Shown piece by piece: positions 46,314 to 55,689 of a stretch of DNA of 64,000 bases; the stretch's first letter is position 1; the number at the start of each line of letters is the position of its first letter. The DNA comes from an uncultured Pelagibacteraceae bacterium. GTDB taxonomy: Bacteria > Pseudomonadota > Alphaproteobacteria > Pelagibacterales > Pelagibacteraceae. A model generated the notes under the pieces. The model saw only the letters and a program-made list of their open reading frames with translations, was not told where the DNA came from and ran no database searches. The stretch spans positions 124,001 to 188,000 of the forward strand of contig CACGJX010000002.1 of NCBI GenBank assembly GCA_902573465.1, read 5' to 3'. The position numbers were made by a program, and so were the translations under genes.

Positions 46314-47405
46314 ATGGACACAATTTTATTAATAATTTTGATTTCAATGTTTGGAGCAATCTTGGCTATTTTGTATTTAAATATAAAGTCCAAGAAAGAG
46401 AACAGAGCTGATGAGACTAATGAAATAGCAAATTTGAATGCGGAAATTATTAGATTAAAAGATAGCTTAAATTCTACAATCAATACATCTTTAAGTTCGA
46501 TGTCTACCTCATTTAACTCTTTATCAACTGGGGTTACAAAGGATATGACCGAGGCACTTACTAAAGTTGATGAGAAGGTTGGTAATTTTAATGAACAAGT
46601 AAAGCTCTTAAATCAAAGTCAAGAGGGAATTACTAAAATTTTAGCAGGGGTCAAAAAATATGGAACTCTAGCTGAGTATTCTTTGGATGCTCTAATTAAA
46701 GATTTATTACCTGCGTCTCAATATATGACCAATGTCAAAATGAAAGAGGATACAAGTGAAAATGTAGAATTTGCAATCAAGCTTCAAGGAGATGTTTTGG
46801 TTCCGGTAGATTCTCATTTTCCAGTAGAAAAATTTAAAGCCATTACTAATGCACATGAGGCAGATGATAAGAAAGCAGTTGCTGATGCTAGAACAAAATT
46901 AGCAAATGCGTTTAAGGCCAAAGCAAAAAGTGTCATGGAAAAATATATTGTTCCACCTAAAACTTCAAATTTTGCAATAGTGTACGCTCCTACAGAAAGT
47001 CTTTATAAAGAATTAACTGAGTATCAAGACCCAAGCAGTAAAGAGCTATTAATTCAAGAATTAATGAAAAAATATAAAATAGTAATTTGTGGCCCAAATA
47101 CTCTTTCAGCTTATTTACAGTCTTTACACATGGGCTTTCAGTCTCTTAAAATTTCAAAACACGCAACAGAGATTTATGATCATTTAAAAACTATAAGTAC
47201 GAGATTTTCTAATCATTTTGATAATATTTATAAATTAAGAAAAAAACTTGAAGAGGCCATGACAGTTGTTGATAGTTTTGGAAAAGATGCAAGATCAATT
47301 ACTAGAACTCTAGAAAATATAAAAGATCCCGAGCAAGTTGAAAAAGCTGTTCTAACAGAGAACGTTGAGAGTTTTGTTGAAAGAAATAAACAAGTTAAAA
47401 AATAA
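46314..47405 (+). CDS. rmuC: DNA recombination protein RmuC
   Basis: A nuclease-fold protein thought to limit DNA rearrangement at inverted repeats. Length 363 residues. One N-terminal transmembrane segment (about 4-24), a coiled-coil region (about 30-100), then the conserved RmuC domain (KYGTLAEYSLDALIKDLLPASQ-like region and VPVDSHFPVEKF, NFAIVYAPTESLY). The core PD-(D/E)XK-like lysine region is in this domain. It is the first of three consecutive DNA-processing genes. Confidence 0.93.
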   Translation: MDTILLIILISMFGAILAILYLNIKSKKENRADETNEIANLNAEIIRLKDSLNSTINTSLSSMSTSFNSLSTGVTKDMTEALTKVDEKVGNFNEQVKLLNQSQEGITKILAGVKKYGTLAEYSLDALIKDLLPASQYMTNVKMKEDTSENVEFAIKLQGDVLVPVDSHFPVEKFKAITNAHEADDKKAVADARTKLANAFKAKAKSVMEKYIVPPKTSNFAIVYAPTESLYKELTEYQDPSSKELLIQELMKKYKIVICGPNTLSAYLQSLHMGFQSLKISKHATEIYDHLKTISTRFSNHFDNIYKLRKKLEEAMTVVDSFGKDARSITRTLENIKDPEQVEKAVLTENVESFVERNKQVKK

Positions 47406-47442
47406 TTTCTTTTTTCATATAATACCGACTATAAGAAACCAC

Positions 47443-48132
47443 ATGCGTTGGAACAAAAAATATGATTATCCTACGAGTTCAAGAGCAACAGAAGATGGAA
47501 TAAGAAGATACGTATTAGGAGAAGCAAAGTTACCGAGTGTAACTTCAATACTTGATGCAACAAAGTCTGAGGAAGATAAAGCAGCTTTAGCTAATTGGAG
47601 AGAGAGAACTGGTCACAAAGAGGCTGAAGCTATTACAAAGGCAGCAAGCAGCAGAGGTTCTCAGATGCATAGCTATTTAGAATCCTTTCTTTTAGGTAGA
47701 GAAAATTTGAGTTTCTTTGAAGACAATGAGCAATATAAAAAAATGGCAAAAGAAATTATTGATAAAGGTTTAACAAACAGATTAGAGGAAATATATGGTG
47801 TGGAGGCCACTATGCATTATCCTGATAGATATGCAGGAACAGCAGATTGCGTCGGTGTTTATGAAGGAAAAGAAACGATAATTGATTTTAAGCAGTCCAA
47901 CAGACCAAAAAAAATTGAGTACATAGACTCTTGGTTTCTACAAACTGCAGCTTACTCTTTAGCGCATAATGTTGTTTATAATTCAAATATCAATGCATGT
48001 GTTATTTTAGTTTGTACAGTAGATAATTTATTTCAAGAATTTAGTATACAAGGGCCAGAACTGGTAACATATCAAAATTTGTTTTTAGGTAGATTAAAAA
48101 AATTTAATGAGATGAATAATTTGGTTCGATAA
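47443..48132 (+). CDS. PD-(D/E)XK exonuclease resembling mitochondrial MGME1
   Basis: A 229-residue nuclease from the ATG at 47443; the longer frame from 47365 would run into rmuC without homology. Seen: LPSVTSILDATKS near the N-terminus, SSRGSQMHSYLESFLLG (a RecB-family pre-motif with His), GTADCVGVYEGKETIIDFKQS with catalytic Asp near 133 and the D-x-K near 147-149, and WFLQTAAYSLAHN (Gln of the RecB motif). The motif order and wording closely follow human MGME1 (PSVT, RFHEALES, LLDCVAEYQGK, IDWKTS, QVVAYM). It probably degrades single-stranded DNA ends. It lies 4 bp before the exonuclease I-like gene. Confidence 0.85.
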   Translation: MRWNKKYDYPTSSRATEDGIRRYVLGEAKLPSVTSILDATKSEEDKAALANWRERTGHKEAEAITKAASSRGSQMHSYLESFLLGRENLSFFEDNEQYKKMAKEIIDKGLTNRLEEIYGVEATMHYPDRYAGTADCVGVYEGKETIIDFKQSNRPKKIEYIDSWFLQTAAYSLAHNVVYNSNINACVILVCTVDNLFQEFSIQGPELVTYQNLFLGRLKKFNEMNNLVR

Positions 48133-48136
48133 AAAA

Positions 48137-49573
48137 ATGGATAAAATTGTAATTTACGATACTGAAACCACGAATTCAACAATATGGGGATCCATAATTG
48201 AAGTTGGAGCCGTTGTAGTTGATAAAAATTTAAAAGAAATTGGAAAATTAAATATAAGAGGCCGTATGCCAGAGGGAGAAGTACCCAGTGCAAAAGCGTT
48301 GCTAGTAAATTCGACTAGTATTGATTTATTAACTAAAGGCAATTATTCACATTATGATTTTTTAGGTGCCGTTGAAAATTTTTTTTCAAAATGTGCCCCA
48401 GCAATGTTTATGGGTTGGTCAAATCTAAATTTTGATCGAAGAATGTTTCACTTTAATTTTTTTAAGGGCAATCGCTATCCTTACGCTACTCACTCATCGC
48501 CTAATAGTGAACATGATGGATTACATATAGCTAGAGCAGCTCAAACTTTAAACTCTGAAACTTTAAAAACAGAATTAACGGAAGCAGGAAACCCAAGCCT
48601 AGCACTAGAATCTTTATCAAGAATGCAAGGTTTTGACACTTCAGAAAGTCACACAGCCTATGTTGATGCTCAAAATTCATTAAAGGTCCTTCGAATTATC
48701 AAAGATAAACATAAAGAAAATTGGGGAACATTTTTAAAAACATCAACTAAAACAAGCGTAGAAACGTTTTTAAAAAATGAGGGCATATATTCTATTTTTG
48801 AAAATGTGAAGGGTAGAAATATGATGTATCTCACTAGCACACTACATCCTAATCACTGTTTCCATCCATCTTATGCATCGTGGGGATATGTTTGGGATTT
48901 AAGAAGAGATCCAGAACCACTATTAAACTTACCAGTAAATCAATTGAGAGATATTTTTAAAAAATATAGTCCAAAACCCTTAAGAGTTTTAAAAACTAAT
49001 AAAGCTCCAGTAATTTTGGATAAAGAGTTTGCTTTAAAACAAAAACCATATTCAGACCTAGATTTAGAAACAATAAAAAAAAGAGCGAAAATGGTAAGAA
49101 ACAGTGAAAATTTTTGTAAAAATATTCAAATTATTAATAGAGAGGCAGCAGAGGAAAAAGAGCAAACTAAAACACAAGAAGATCTATTACCTGAAGAAAC
49201 ATTGTATGAAAAATTTATTCCTAATAAAGACACTGCTCTGTTTAAAACTTGGCATAGCTCGTCTTGGGAAGATAAGTTGAGATTATTAGATAAATTTACT
49301 GACAAAAGATGCAGTTGGTTTGGTCAAAAAATAATTTATCAAGAAGCACCCCAAATTTTACCACCCGATTTATATAAAAATATAAAAAGTGAAATTGCTA
49401 GACGTATATTAAGTAAGAATAAGGAGAAGTGGCAAACAGTAAATATGGCATATAATGAAATTGACTACTTGAGAGATCAAGCAGACAAAAGAGATGATAA
49501 AAGTGAATTAAATAAACTTGATGAAATAAACGATTTTATAATGTCTATTGAAAAAAAATATGAAATTGCCTAG
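48137..49573 (+). CDS. sbcB: Exonuclease I-like DEDDh 3'-5' exonuclease
   Basis: A 478-residue protein resembling exodeoxyribonuclease I, which degrades single-stranded DNA 3' to 5'. ExoI is DYDTETTN-like here (IYDTETTN), followed by NLNFDRRMFH (ExoII) and SHTAYVDAQNSL (ExoIII, the DEDDh His/Asp). The SH3-like and C-terminal extended regions follow (DLRRDPEPLL; WHSSSWEDKLRLLDKFTDKR). It is immediately downstream of the MGME1-like gene. Confidence 0.88.
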   Translation: MDKIVIYDTETTNSTIWGSIIEVGAVVVDKNLKEIGKLNIRGRMPEGEVPSAKALLVNSTSIDLLTKGNYSHYDFLGAVENFFSKCAPAMFMGWSNLNFDRRMFHFNFFKGNRYPYATHSSPNSEHDGLHIARAAQTLNSETLKTELTEAGNPSLALESLSRMQGFDTSESHTAYVDAQNSLKVLRIIKDKHKENWGTFLKTSTKTSVETFLKNEGIYSIFENVKGRNMMYLTSTLHPNHCFHPSYASWGYVWDLRRDPEPLLNLPVNQLRDIFKKYSPKPLRVLKTNKAPVILDKEFALKQKPYSDLDLETIKKRAKMVRNSENFCKNIQIINREAAEEKEQTKTQEDLLPEETLYEKFIPNKDTALFKTWHSSSWEDKLRLLDKFTDKRCSWFGQKIIYQEAPQILPPDLYKNIKSEIARRILSKNKEKWQTVNMAYNEIDYLRDQADKRDDKSELNKLDEINDFIMSIEKKYEIA

Positions 49574-49607
49574 TTGACTTTAAGATACAAGTTTATAGAA
49601 AGGATTT

Positions 49608-49925
49608 ATGCTTATAGATTTTAAAGATGAAGATTTTGAAAACAAAATCAAAAAAGAAAACATTTCAGTAATTCAGTTTAGTGCGGCCTGGTGTGGCCCT
49701 TGTAAGTCATTAAAACCAATTATGGATAAACTTGCGACTGAGTATAAGGAAAAAGCTGGTTTTTACTACGCCGATATAGAAGATGGTGGTATTAATACGG
49801 GAAGTGCTGCAGGAATAAGAGGTGTTCCAACAGTGATAATTTATAAAAAAGGCGTTGAAGTTGATAGAAAAGTTGGTGGAGTTCCTGAAAGCCACATGAA
49901 AGAATTTTTAGAAAAAAATATTTAA
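49608..49925 (+). CDS. trxA: Thioredoxin
   Basis: A 105-residue thioredoxin with the active site WCGPCK (residues 28-33) and the cis-Pro loop RGVPTVI. No signal peptide, so cytoplasmic. It is alone on the plus strand; its stop overlaps folC by 4 bp. In many alphaproteobacteria a thioredoxin gene likewise flanks folC. Confidence 0.95.
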   Translation: MLIDFKDEDFENKIKKENISVIQFSAAWCGPCKSLKPIMDKLATEYKEKAGFYYADIEDGGINTGSAAGIRGVPTVIIYKKGVEVDRKVGGVPESHMKEFLEKNI

Positions 49926-51187
49926 TTTAAGTTAAGTATTTCACCAGCTAAATATAAAGATCCTGTAATTATTAATATATCATTTCTTTCGAGCGATAAA
50001 GATTTAATTGCTTTCTCAATATTTTCCGCATATTTAACATTTAAAACATTTTTAAATTTTTCTTTTAATTTTTTACCACTTATAGCGTTTTGTTGATTAG
50101 GGACATCAACAGTGGTTAGAGACGAAATATCTTTAAAGTAGCTAATATATTTTTCATGATCTTTATTAGACATCATTCCTATAATAAAATGCTTTTTACA
50201 ACTTAACGTTTGAAGATATTCATTTAAAACTCTAGCACCATCTTCATTATGACTCCCATCTAGCAGTAATCGGTTATTTTTGATTAAATCTTTAATTTTT
50301 CCAGATTTTATTTCTTGTAATCTACCAATACTCTCAATTTTGGTAATTCCATTTTTTATGTCATCATCTTTAATATTAAAATCTAACTGTCTTATCGTTG
50401 CAATTGCTGTTGAAATATTTTCTAACTGAAACTGTCCAAGAATATTTGGCATTGGTAGTTTTAAGCCACCAAATTTATCTTCATAATAAAAAAAACCATT
50501 TTCTCCATTAGAATAACTATAATCTTCATTAAAAAACAATTTATTAGATAAGTTTTGTGAAATTGATTTTTTGATACTTTCAGTTGTTTTAACCAAGTTT
50601 TGTTTAGATACAATTATATTAGAATTTAACAGAGAGGATGTTTTTTCAAATACAATTTTTTCAATAGTTTGTTGATCCTTTGGTAACCAATCGAGATGAT
50701 CTTTACTAATAGAGCATATAATACTTGCTAAATTATTTTTTAGAATATTGGTCGCATCAAACCTATGAAACAAACCTGCCTCTATCAAATTAACATTATT
50801 AGGATATTGAGCAGCTTTATAGAAATAACAAGCAGACAAAGCCTCAAAAAAAGTTAGGGGATTTTGATCATTTATTTTTTCAACTTCTTCAAAAAGATCA
50901 ATCAATTCATCATCATTAAGCATATTATTATTAAAAACAAATCTCTCATTGATTTTTTGAATGTGAGGACTCGTGTAAACATTGCATTTTATTTTTGCTT
51001 CTTTGAGAATCGAAAAAATTGCATTAATGGTAGATTGTTTACCATTCGTTCCTACTACTGATATCGCTCTTATTTTGTCCTGAGGATTACCTAATTTTTC
51101 ACAAAGAATTTTTATACGATCTAAACTTAAATCTATTTCTTTAGGATGCAGCTTTTGTAAGTGACTGACTATCTTCTGAAGTTTCAT
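49922..51187 (-). CDS. folC: Folylpolyglutamate/dihydrofolate synthase
   Basis: Adds glutamate to dihydropteroate and to folates. Length 421 residues; Mur-ligase fold. The N-terminus (LHPKEIDLSLDRI) and SKDHLDWLP segment are typical. The ATP-binding loop reads GTNGKQST; the family norm is GTNGKGST, so a conserved Gly is Gln here (codon CAA confirmed in the DNA). The C-terminal LLDGSHNEDGAR is normal. Its first 47 bp overlap the end of accD. Confidence 0.92.
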   Translation of the reverse strand: MKLQKIVSHLQKLHPKEIDLSLDRIKILCEKLGNPQDKIRAISVVGTNGKQSTINAIFSILKEAKIKCNVYTSPHIQKINERFVFNNNMLNDDELIDLFEEVEKINDQNPLTFFEALSACYFYKAAQYPNNVNLIEAGLFHRFDATNILKNNLASIICSISKDHLDWLPKDQQTIEKIVFEKTSSLLNSNIIVSKQNLVKTTESIKKSISQNLSNKLFFNEDYSYSNGENGFFYYEDKFGGLKLPMPNILGQFQLENISTAIATIRQLDFNIKDDDIKNGITKIESIGRLQEIKSGKIKDLIKNNRLLLDGSHNEDGARVLNEYLQTLSCKKHFIIGMMSNKDHEKYISYFKDISSLTTVDVPNQQNAISGKKLKEKFKNVLNVKYAENIEKAIKSLSLERNDILIITGSLYLAGEILNLN

Positions 51188-52073
51188 TTTCTTCAGTGCT
51201 TATAACAGGTTTTTTATTTAATAGAATTGAAATTAAAATTCCAATTTTTTCTCGAAGATCTTTTCTATCGAGAATTAAGTCGACAAATCCAGTTTTCTGA
51301 ACATAAGAACTTCTTTGAAAATTTTCTGGTAAACTTTCTTTGATTGTACCTTCTATAACAGCACGACCTGCAAAAGCTATTAAGGCATGATCAGATTCTG
51401 CTATATGTAAGTCTCCCAACATTGCGTAAGAGGCTGTTATTCCACCTGCTGTTGGATCAGTTAAACATACTAAATATGGAAGATTATTTTTTTTTAGCTC
51501 ATTTATAGCTATGGTAGTTCTTGTCATTTGAGATAAAGAAATTAAACTTTCCATCATTCTCATACCACCACCAGAACTAAAACAGATAAATGGTGTTTTA
51601 TTTTCTATTGAGTGTTGAATACCATATAAAAAAGCCTCTCCTTCTGCAGCTGCCATAGACGCTCCTAAAAATTCAAAATCAGATGCAACTGCGGTGACTT
51701 TGATTTCATTAATTGTTCCAGCAACAACCATCATCCCACAATCCATTCCAGTTTTTTTTCTAGCACTTTTTAATCTATCTTTGTATGACTTTGAGTCTGT
51801 CCAATCTAATGGATCATCTTTCGGGATTGGTGTTTTAAAAATTTCATAATTATTTTTTCCAAAAAAAATATCAAATCTTTGCTTTGGTTTAATTCTGTGG
51901 TGTTTATTGCAATCAGGGCAAACCCAAAGGTTTTGTTCTAAGTCTTTTTTTAAAATTGGACCCTTGCAACATGATGTCCAATCACTATTAGCAATATCCT
52001 CTTTAGATGCTCTTTTATGTATAGCAGTTTTAATTTTTTCACTTGCTTTAATTATTTTAGTAATCCAGTTCAT
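51141..52073 (-). CDS. accD: Acetyl-CoA carboxylase carboxyltransferase beta subunit
   Basis: With AccA transfers CO2 from carboxybiotin to acetyl-CoA, the first step of fatty acid synthesis. Length 310 residues. The N-terminal four-Cys zinc ribbon (SCCKGPIL... WVCPDCNKHHR) is present, then the crotonase-fold core (FSSGGGMRMMESLISLSQM, TAGGITASYAMLGD). It overlaps trpA by 4 bp and folC by 47 bp, the conserved trpF-trpB-trpA-accD-folC run. Confidence 0.97.
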   Translation of the reverse strand: MNWITKIIKASEKIKTAIHKRASKEDIANSDWTSCCKGPILKKDLEQNLWVCPDCNKHHRIKPKQRFDIFFGKNNYEIFKTPIPKDDPLDWTDSKSYKDRLKSARKKTGMDCGMMVVAGTINEIKVTAVASDFEFLGASMAAAEGEAFLYGIQHSIENKTPFICFSSGGGMRMMESLISLSQMTRTTIAINELKKNNLPYLVCLTDPTAGGITASYAMLGDLHIAESDHALIAFAGRAVIEGTIKESLPENFQRSSYVQKTGFVDLILDRKDLREKIGILISILLNKKPVISTEENETSEDSQSLTKAAS

Positions 52074-52873
52074 TTTATTTTATTCTTCAATTTCCTTACT
52101 ACATTAGTAACATTTGTGACAGTATTTTGTCTTTTTTTTAATGAACTAGTTATTTCCTTACAAATAGCGCTTCCAACAACTAATCCGTCAGCTTTTTTAA
52201 GCGATTTTATAGTTTTTTCTGTAATACCGAATCCAATTACAATTTTTTTGTACTTATTAAGTTTCTTAATTTTTTGATATTCTTGAATTATTTTTTTTGG
52301 TGAAACTTTTAACTTTCCACCTGTTGTAGATAACATGCTAATGTAATAAATCATGTCATGAGAGGCTTTGATAATTTTCATTAGTCTTAGTTTTGAAGTA
52401 GTAGGTGCAATAAGTTGAATGAAATTAATTTTGTTTTTTTTACATTTTGAGGCAAAGGATTTATTTTCTGGATAGGGTAAATCAACGACTATTATACCAT
52501 CAACTTTTGATTTTTTACATTTTGCTATAAATCTATTTTCACCATACTGATAGATCATATTATAATAGCCCATGAGGATGATTGGTTTGTTTTTTTTAGC
52601 TTTTTTAAATTTACTTACTATAGAAAATACATCATTAATTTTTATTCCATTTTTTATTGCACGGTAGGAACTGGTTTGTATCTGACCTCCATCAGCGATC
52701 GGAGTGTTGTGTGGAAAACCTAATTCACAAATATCAGCATATCTGGATATAGATTTTAAAATTTCTAGTGATTTTTTTTTGTTATTATCACCTGCTACTG
52801 TATAGGTCAAAAGAGCAGGTCTATTTTCACTCTCAGCTATTTTAAATGACTGTTTAATTAGAGAAACATGCAT
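52070..52873 (-). CDS. trpA: Tryptophan synthase alpha chain
   Basis: Cleaves indole-3-glycerol phosphate to indole and glyceraldehyde 3-phosphate. Length 267 residues. Active-site Glu is in CELGFPHNTPIADGG, and the second acid is in VDGIIVVDLPYPE; the phosphate loop is IGFGITE. It shares one base with trpB and 4 bp with accD. Confidence 0.97.
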   Translation of the reverse strand: MHVSLIKQSFKIAESENRPALLTYTVAGDNNKKKSLEILKSISRYADICELGFPHNTPIADGGQIQTSSYRAIKNGIKINDVFSIVSKFKKAKKNKPIILMGYYNMIYQYGENRFIAKCKKSKVDGIIVVDLPYPENKSFASKCKKNKINFIQLIAPTTSKLRLMKIIKASHDMIYYISMLSTTGGKLKVSPKKIIQEYQKIKKLNKYKKIVIGFGITEKTIKSLKKADGLVVGSAICKEITSSLKKRQNTVTNVTNVVRKLKNKIK

Positions 52874-54102
52874 TAATATTTTCCTAATCTTTGTTTAAGA
52901 ATATCCCTATCTTTTTTTGCATCACCACATGAATTAACAACACAAATTGTGTTTTTGCCTAACTTAGGTGCGATTTTGATAGCCTCTGCAAAAGCATGAC
53001 TTGGCTCAAGACTAGGATTTAATTTTTCAAATTTTGTAACTAATTTATAGGCACTTAAAGCCTCCTCGTCTGTTGCATAAGTATATCTTGCTCTTTTAGT
53101 GTCTTTTAAAAAACAATGAATTGGACTGACACCAGGATAGTCTAATCCCGCACTAATCGACTCTGTTTCGTGAATTTGTCCTTCATTATTTTGACATACG
53201 TAAGATGCAGCTCCATGTAAAATTCCAATTTTTGCATTCCTACTCAAAGGAGCTGCATGAAGTATTGATTTTTTTGGACCTCCTGCCTCTACTCCTATTA
53301 ATTCTATTTGTTTTTTGTCATAATCTATAAATTCACTCCAGAAACCATAAGCTGAACTACCACCACCAACACAATTTATAAGCTTTATTTTTTTTGGAAC
53401 TTTTTTAAATTTTTTTTTTAATTGCTCTTTTAGTTCTCTAGATATTTGAGATGTTGACCATCCACAAATTTTTACAAATATATTTGGACCAACTGTGCTA
53501 CCCACTGCCATATGACATTTCTCACAATTTGAAACCCAATATCTCATACATTCACTTACTGCATCAACTAAAGTCTGGCTACCAGAGTATACTGGCACTA
53601 TTTCAGCACCATTTTTTCTCATTGCATCACAATTTGGTTTTTGTCTTCTAATATCTTTGGCACCCATAAAAATTTTACATTTAAGACCAAATTTTTTAGC
53701 AGCCATACTCAACATTTTACCTGCGTAACCTGCTCCTGTATCACCGACTATATATTTTTTACCCATTGCTTTACATATCAAAGCATGAACAGTTGCATTA
53801 TATATTTTATGTGCCCCACCATTTGCCTCTGAAACTACTTTTGCCCAAATTTGAGCACCACCTAAGTGGTTAGACAAGTTCTCTAATTTTATAAAAGACG
53901 TAGGAGAGCCAATATAATTTTTGAAATAGAAGTCCCTTTTTTTTAAAAATTTTTTATCTTTTCTTAATTTTTCAAATACAGTTGTTAAATCTTCAACTGG
54001 TTTTTTCAGAGTCTCTGGAATAAAACTACCTCCAAATTTTCCACCCCAAAAACCATTTTTGTCATGCTGGTCAATTAAAGGAATATTTTTTTTAATCTTC
54101 AT
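52873..54102 (-). CDS. trpB: Tryptophan synthase beta chain
   Basis: PLP enzyme joining indole and serine to make tryptophan. Length 409 residues. Conserved parts: KRDFYFKNYIGSPT, the PLP-Lys region GGAHKIYNA, NCVGGGSSAYGFW for the phosphate, and SAGLDYPGVSP. It shares one base with trpA and overlaps trpF by 11 bp. Confidence 0.98.
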   Translation of the reverse strand: MKIKKNIPLIDQHDKNGFWGGKFGGSFIPETLKKPVEDLTTVFEKLRKDKKFLKKRDFYFKNYIGSPTSFIKLENLSNHLGGAQIWAKVVSEANGGAHKIYNATVHALICKAMGKKYIVGDTGAGYAGKMLSMAAKKFGLKCKIFMGAKDIRRQKPNCDAMRKNGAEIVPVYSGSQTLVDAVSECMRYWVSNCEKCHMAVGSTVGPNIFVKICGWSTSQISRELKEQLKKKFKKVPKKIKLINCVGGGSSAYGFWSEFIDYDKKQIELIGVEAGGPKKSILHAAPLSRNAKIGILHGAASYVCQNNEGQIHETESISAGLDYPGVSPIHCFLKDTKRARYTYATDEEALSAYKLVTKFEKLNPSLEPSHAFAEAIKIAPKLGKNTICVVNSCGDAKKDRDILKQRLGKY

Positions 54103-54721
54103 TATTTAAATCTTTTACCTTATTTAAGAAAATTTCTATTTTGGAAATATCTTTAAATCCAGAAGTTTCCAATCCTCCAGATATATCAATAATATCTGCT
54201 ATTTTTCTATATTTTTCAAGATCATCATTGATCTGGATATTTCCTGCCAACATCACATCTTTGTCAAATTGGATATCTTTTATTAAACTGTGATCAAATG
54301 ACAAACTTTTTTCATATCCTTTACTATCAAATAGATAAATATCAGATACATCTTTATATAGTTCATAACTTTTAACATCCTGAGAATTTTCAACAGCAAG
54401 TGCTACTATAATTTTTTTTTTATAAGTTTTTTTTATAAATTTAATTTTATCAGCATTGCAGTTATAAATTTGATAATAATCAAAAGGTAAATTTTTAATA
54501 TCCTCAAGAATTTCTTTTTCTGGATCAACTAAGACTGCAACATATAAAGATTTTTTTTTATCTATCTTAAGTAATTCTTTGAGTTTTTTTGTATTTACAT
54601 ATCTTTTTGATTTTGGATAATTTACTATAAACCCAATGAATTGTGGAGGATGATTATGATTAACTATGAATTTAAGTATTTTGAGGTCTGAAACTCCACA
54701 GATTTTGGACTTAAGGATCAT
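54092..54721 (-). CDS. trpF: Phosphoribosylanthranilate isomerase
   Basis: Third step from anthranilate in tryptophan synthesis, a TIM-barrel isomerase. Length 209 residues. The start SKICGVSD has the catalytic Cys; VNYPKSKRYV and MLAGNIQINDD follow, with the acid in IDISGGLETSG. It overlaps pyrF by 4 bp and trpB by 11 bp. Confidence 0.94.
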   Translation of the reverse strand: MILKSKICGVSDLKILKFIVNHNHPPQFIGFIVNYPKSKRYVNTKKLKELLKIDKKKSLYVAVLVDPEKEILEDIKNLPFDYYQIYNCNADKIKFIKKTYKKKIIVALAVENSQDVKSYELYKDVSDIYLFDSKGYEKSLSFDHSLIKDIQFDKDVMLAGNIQINDDLEKYRKIADIIDISGGLETSGFKDISKIEIFLNKVKDLNNED

Positions 54722-55395
54722 TTATTGAGATGATCTATTAATGCTGAAATATTTTTTTTTATATTTCCTTTGGTGATAGGTCTTCCTATTACCAACCAAT
54801 CGCTGCCATTTTTGTAAGCTTGCATAGGACTCAAGACTCTTTTCTGATCATTTAAGCTGGATTTAAATCGAATTCCGGGAGTTATAATTTCTTTTTTAAA
54901 AACTTTTTTAACTATATTTATCTCTTGAGCACTACAAACTATAGCATCTAATTTTGCTTTATTTGCTAATTTGGCTTGATGCAAAACAAGTTGTTTTACT
55001 TTTTTATTAAACCCAATTTCTTTTAATGAAGTATTATCCAGAGAAGTAAGAATTGTAACTCCAGCTAATTTAATTTTACCTGAAATTTTTTTACAAGCTT
55101 TTAACGTCTTTAAGCCAGAACTGATATGAATGGTTAAATAATTAATTTTTAGATCTTTAACAGCTTTTATGGTTGATACACAAGTATTTGGAATATCGTG
55201 AAGTTTTAGATCTGCAAAAATAATCTTGTTTTTCAGATTTATTAAAAATTTTCTTCCATTTTTGGAGTTTAGAAATTCTAATCCAAATTTATACCCAATT
55301 TGAAGATCACTATTAGTTGTTTCTTTAATAATTTTTTTGATTTTTAAAATACTAGTACTATCACAAGCAACAAATATTTTATTCTTTTTCATCAT
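54718..55395 (-). CDS. pyrF: Orotidine 5'-phosphate decarboxylase
   Basis: Last step of UMP synthesis. Length 225 residues. The catalytic K-x-x-D tetrad is in FADLKLHDIPNT; the C-terminal loop (TPGIRFKSS, VIGRPITKG) binds phosphate. It overlaps ihfB by 17 bp at its 5' end (a second Met one codon later is also possible). Confidence 0.95.
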   Translation of the reverse strand: MMKKNKIFVACDSTSILKIKKIIKETTNSDLQIGYKFGLEFLNSKNGRKFLINLKNKIIFADLKLHDIPNTCVSTIKAVKDLKINYLTIHISSGLKTLKACKKISGKIKLAGVTILTSLDNTSLKEIGFNKKVKQLVLHQAKLANKAKLDAIVCSAQEINIVKKVFKKEIITPGIRFKSSLNDQKRVLSPMQAYKNGSDWLVIGRPITKGNIKKNISALIDHLNK

Positions 55396-55672
55396 TTAAA
55401 TTTTTATACAAATCTTTAGACATTTTGAAGTTAATTGTTTTTTTTTCAGGAGTATTAACTTTTTCACCAGTTTTGGGATTTCTAGAGATTCTTGCTTTTT
55501 GTATTTTAGTTGAAAATATTCCAAAACCCCTTAATTCTACCCTTTCCCCCCGTTTAAGAGTTTTTTTGATTTCACTCAAAATTATATCTGTAAACTTAAT
55601 TAAATCTTTTTTTAAAAAATTAGGATAATTTTTTGATAATTGTTTTAATAATTTTGATTTTACAAACGCCAA
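55379..55672 (-). CDS. ihfB: Integration host factor beta subunit / HU family
   Basis: A 97-residue DNA-bending protein. The family arm motif RNPKTGEKV and the GFGIFSTK core are clear; RGERVELRGFG is the IHF-beta type signature. It follows rpsA by 17 bp, the usual rpsA-ihfB pair. The partner ihfA is not in the window. Confidence 0.94.
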   Translation of the reverse strand: MAFVKSKLLKQLSKNYPNFLKKDLIKFTDIILSEIKKTLKRGERVELRGFGIFSTKIQKARISRNPKTGEKVNTPEKKTINFKMSKDLYKNLNDEKE

Positions 55673-55689
55673 ATTATTCTACTGAATTT

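Noticed and set aside
46262-46483. 73-residue minus-strand frame over the rmuC start
   Set aside because: It runs antisense through the rmuC coding region; the shorter frame 46152-46283 has a better start signal.
47365-47442. N-terminal extension of the MGME1-like gene into rmuC
   Set aside because: The extra 26 residues overlap rmuC and are unlike the family; the ATG at 47443 has a -10 box (47418-47423) upstream.
53451-53832. Plus-strand frames opposite trpB
   Set aside because: They are antisense shadows of a clear trpB with low-complexity translations and no start signals.
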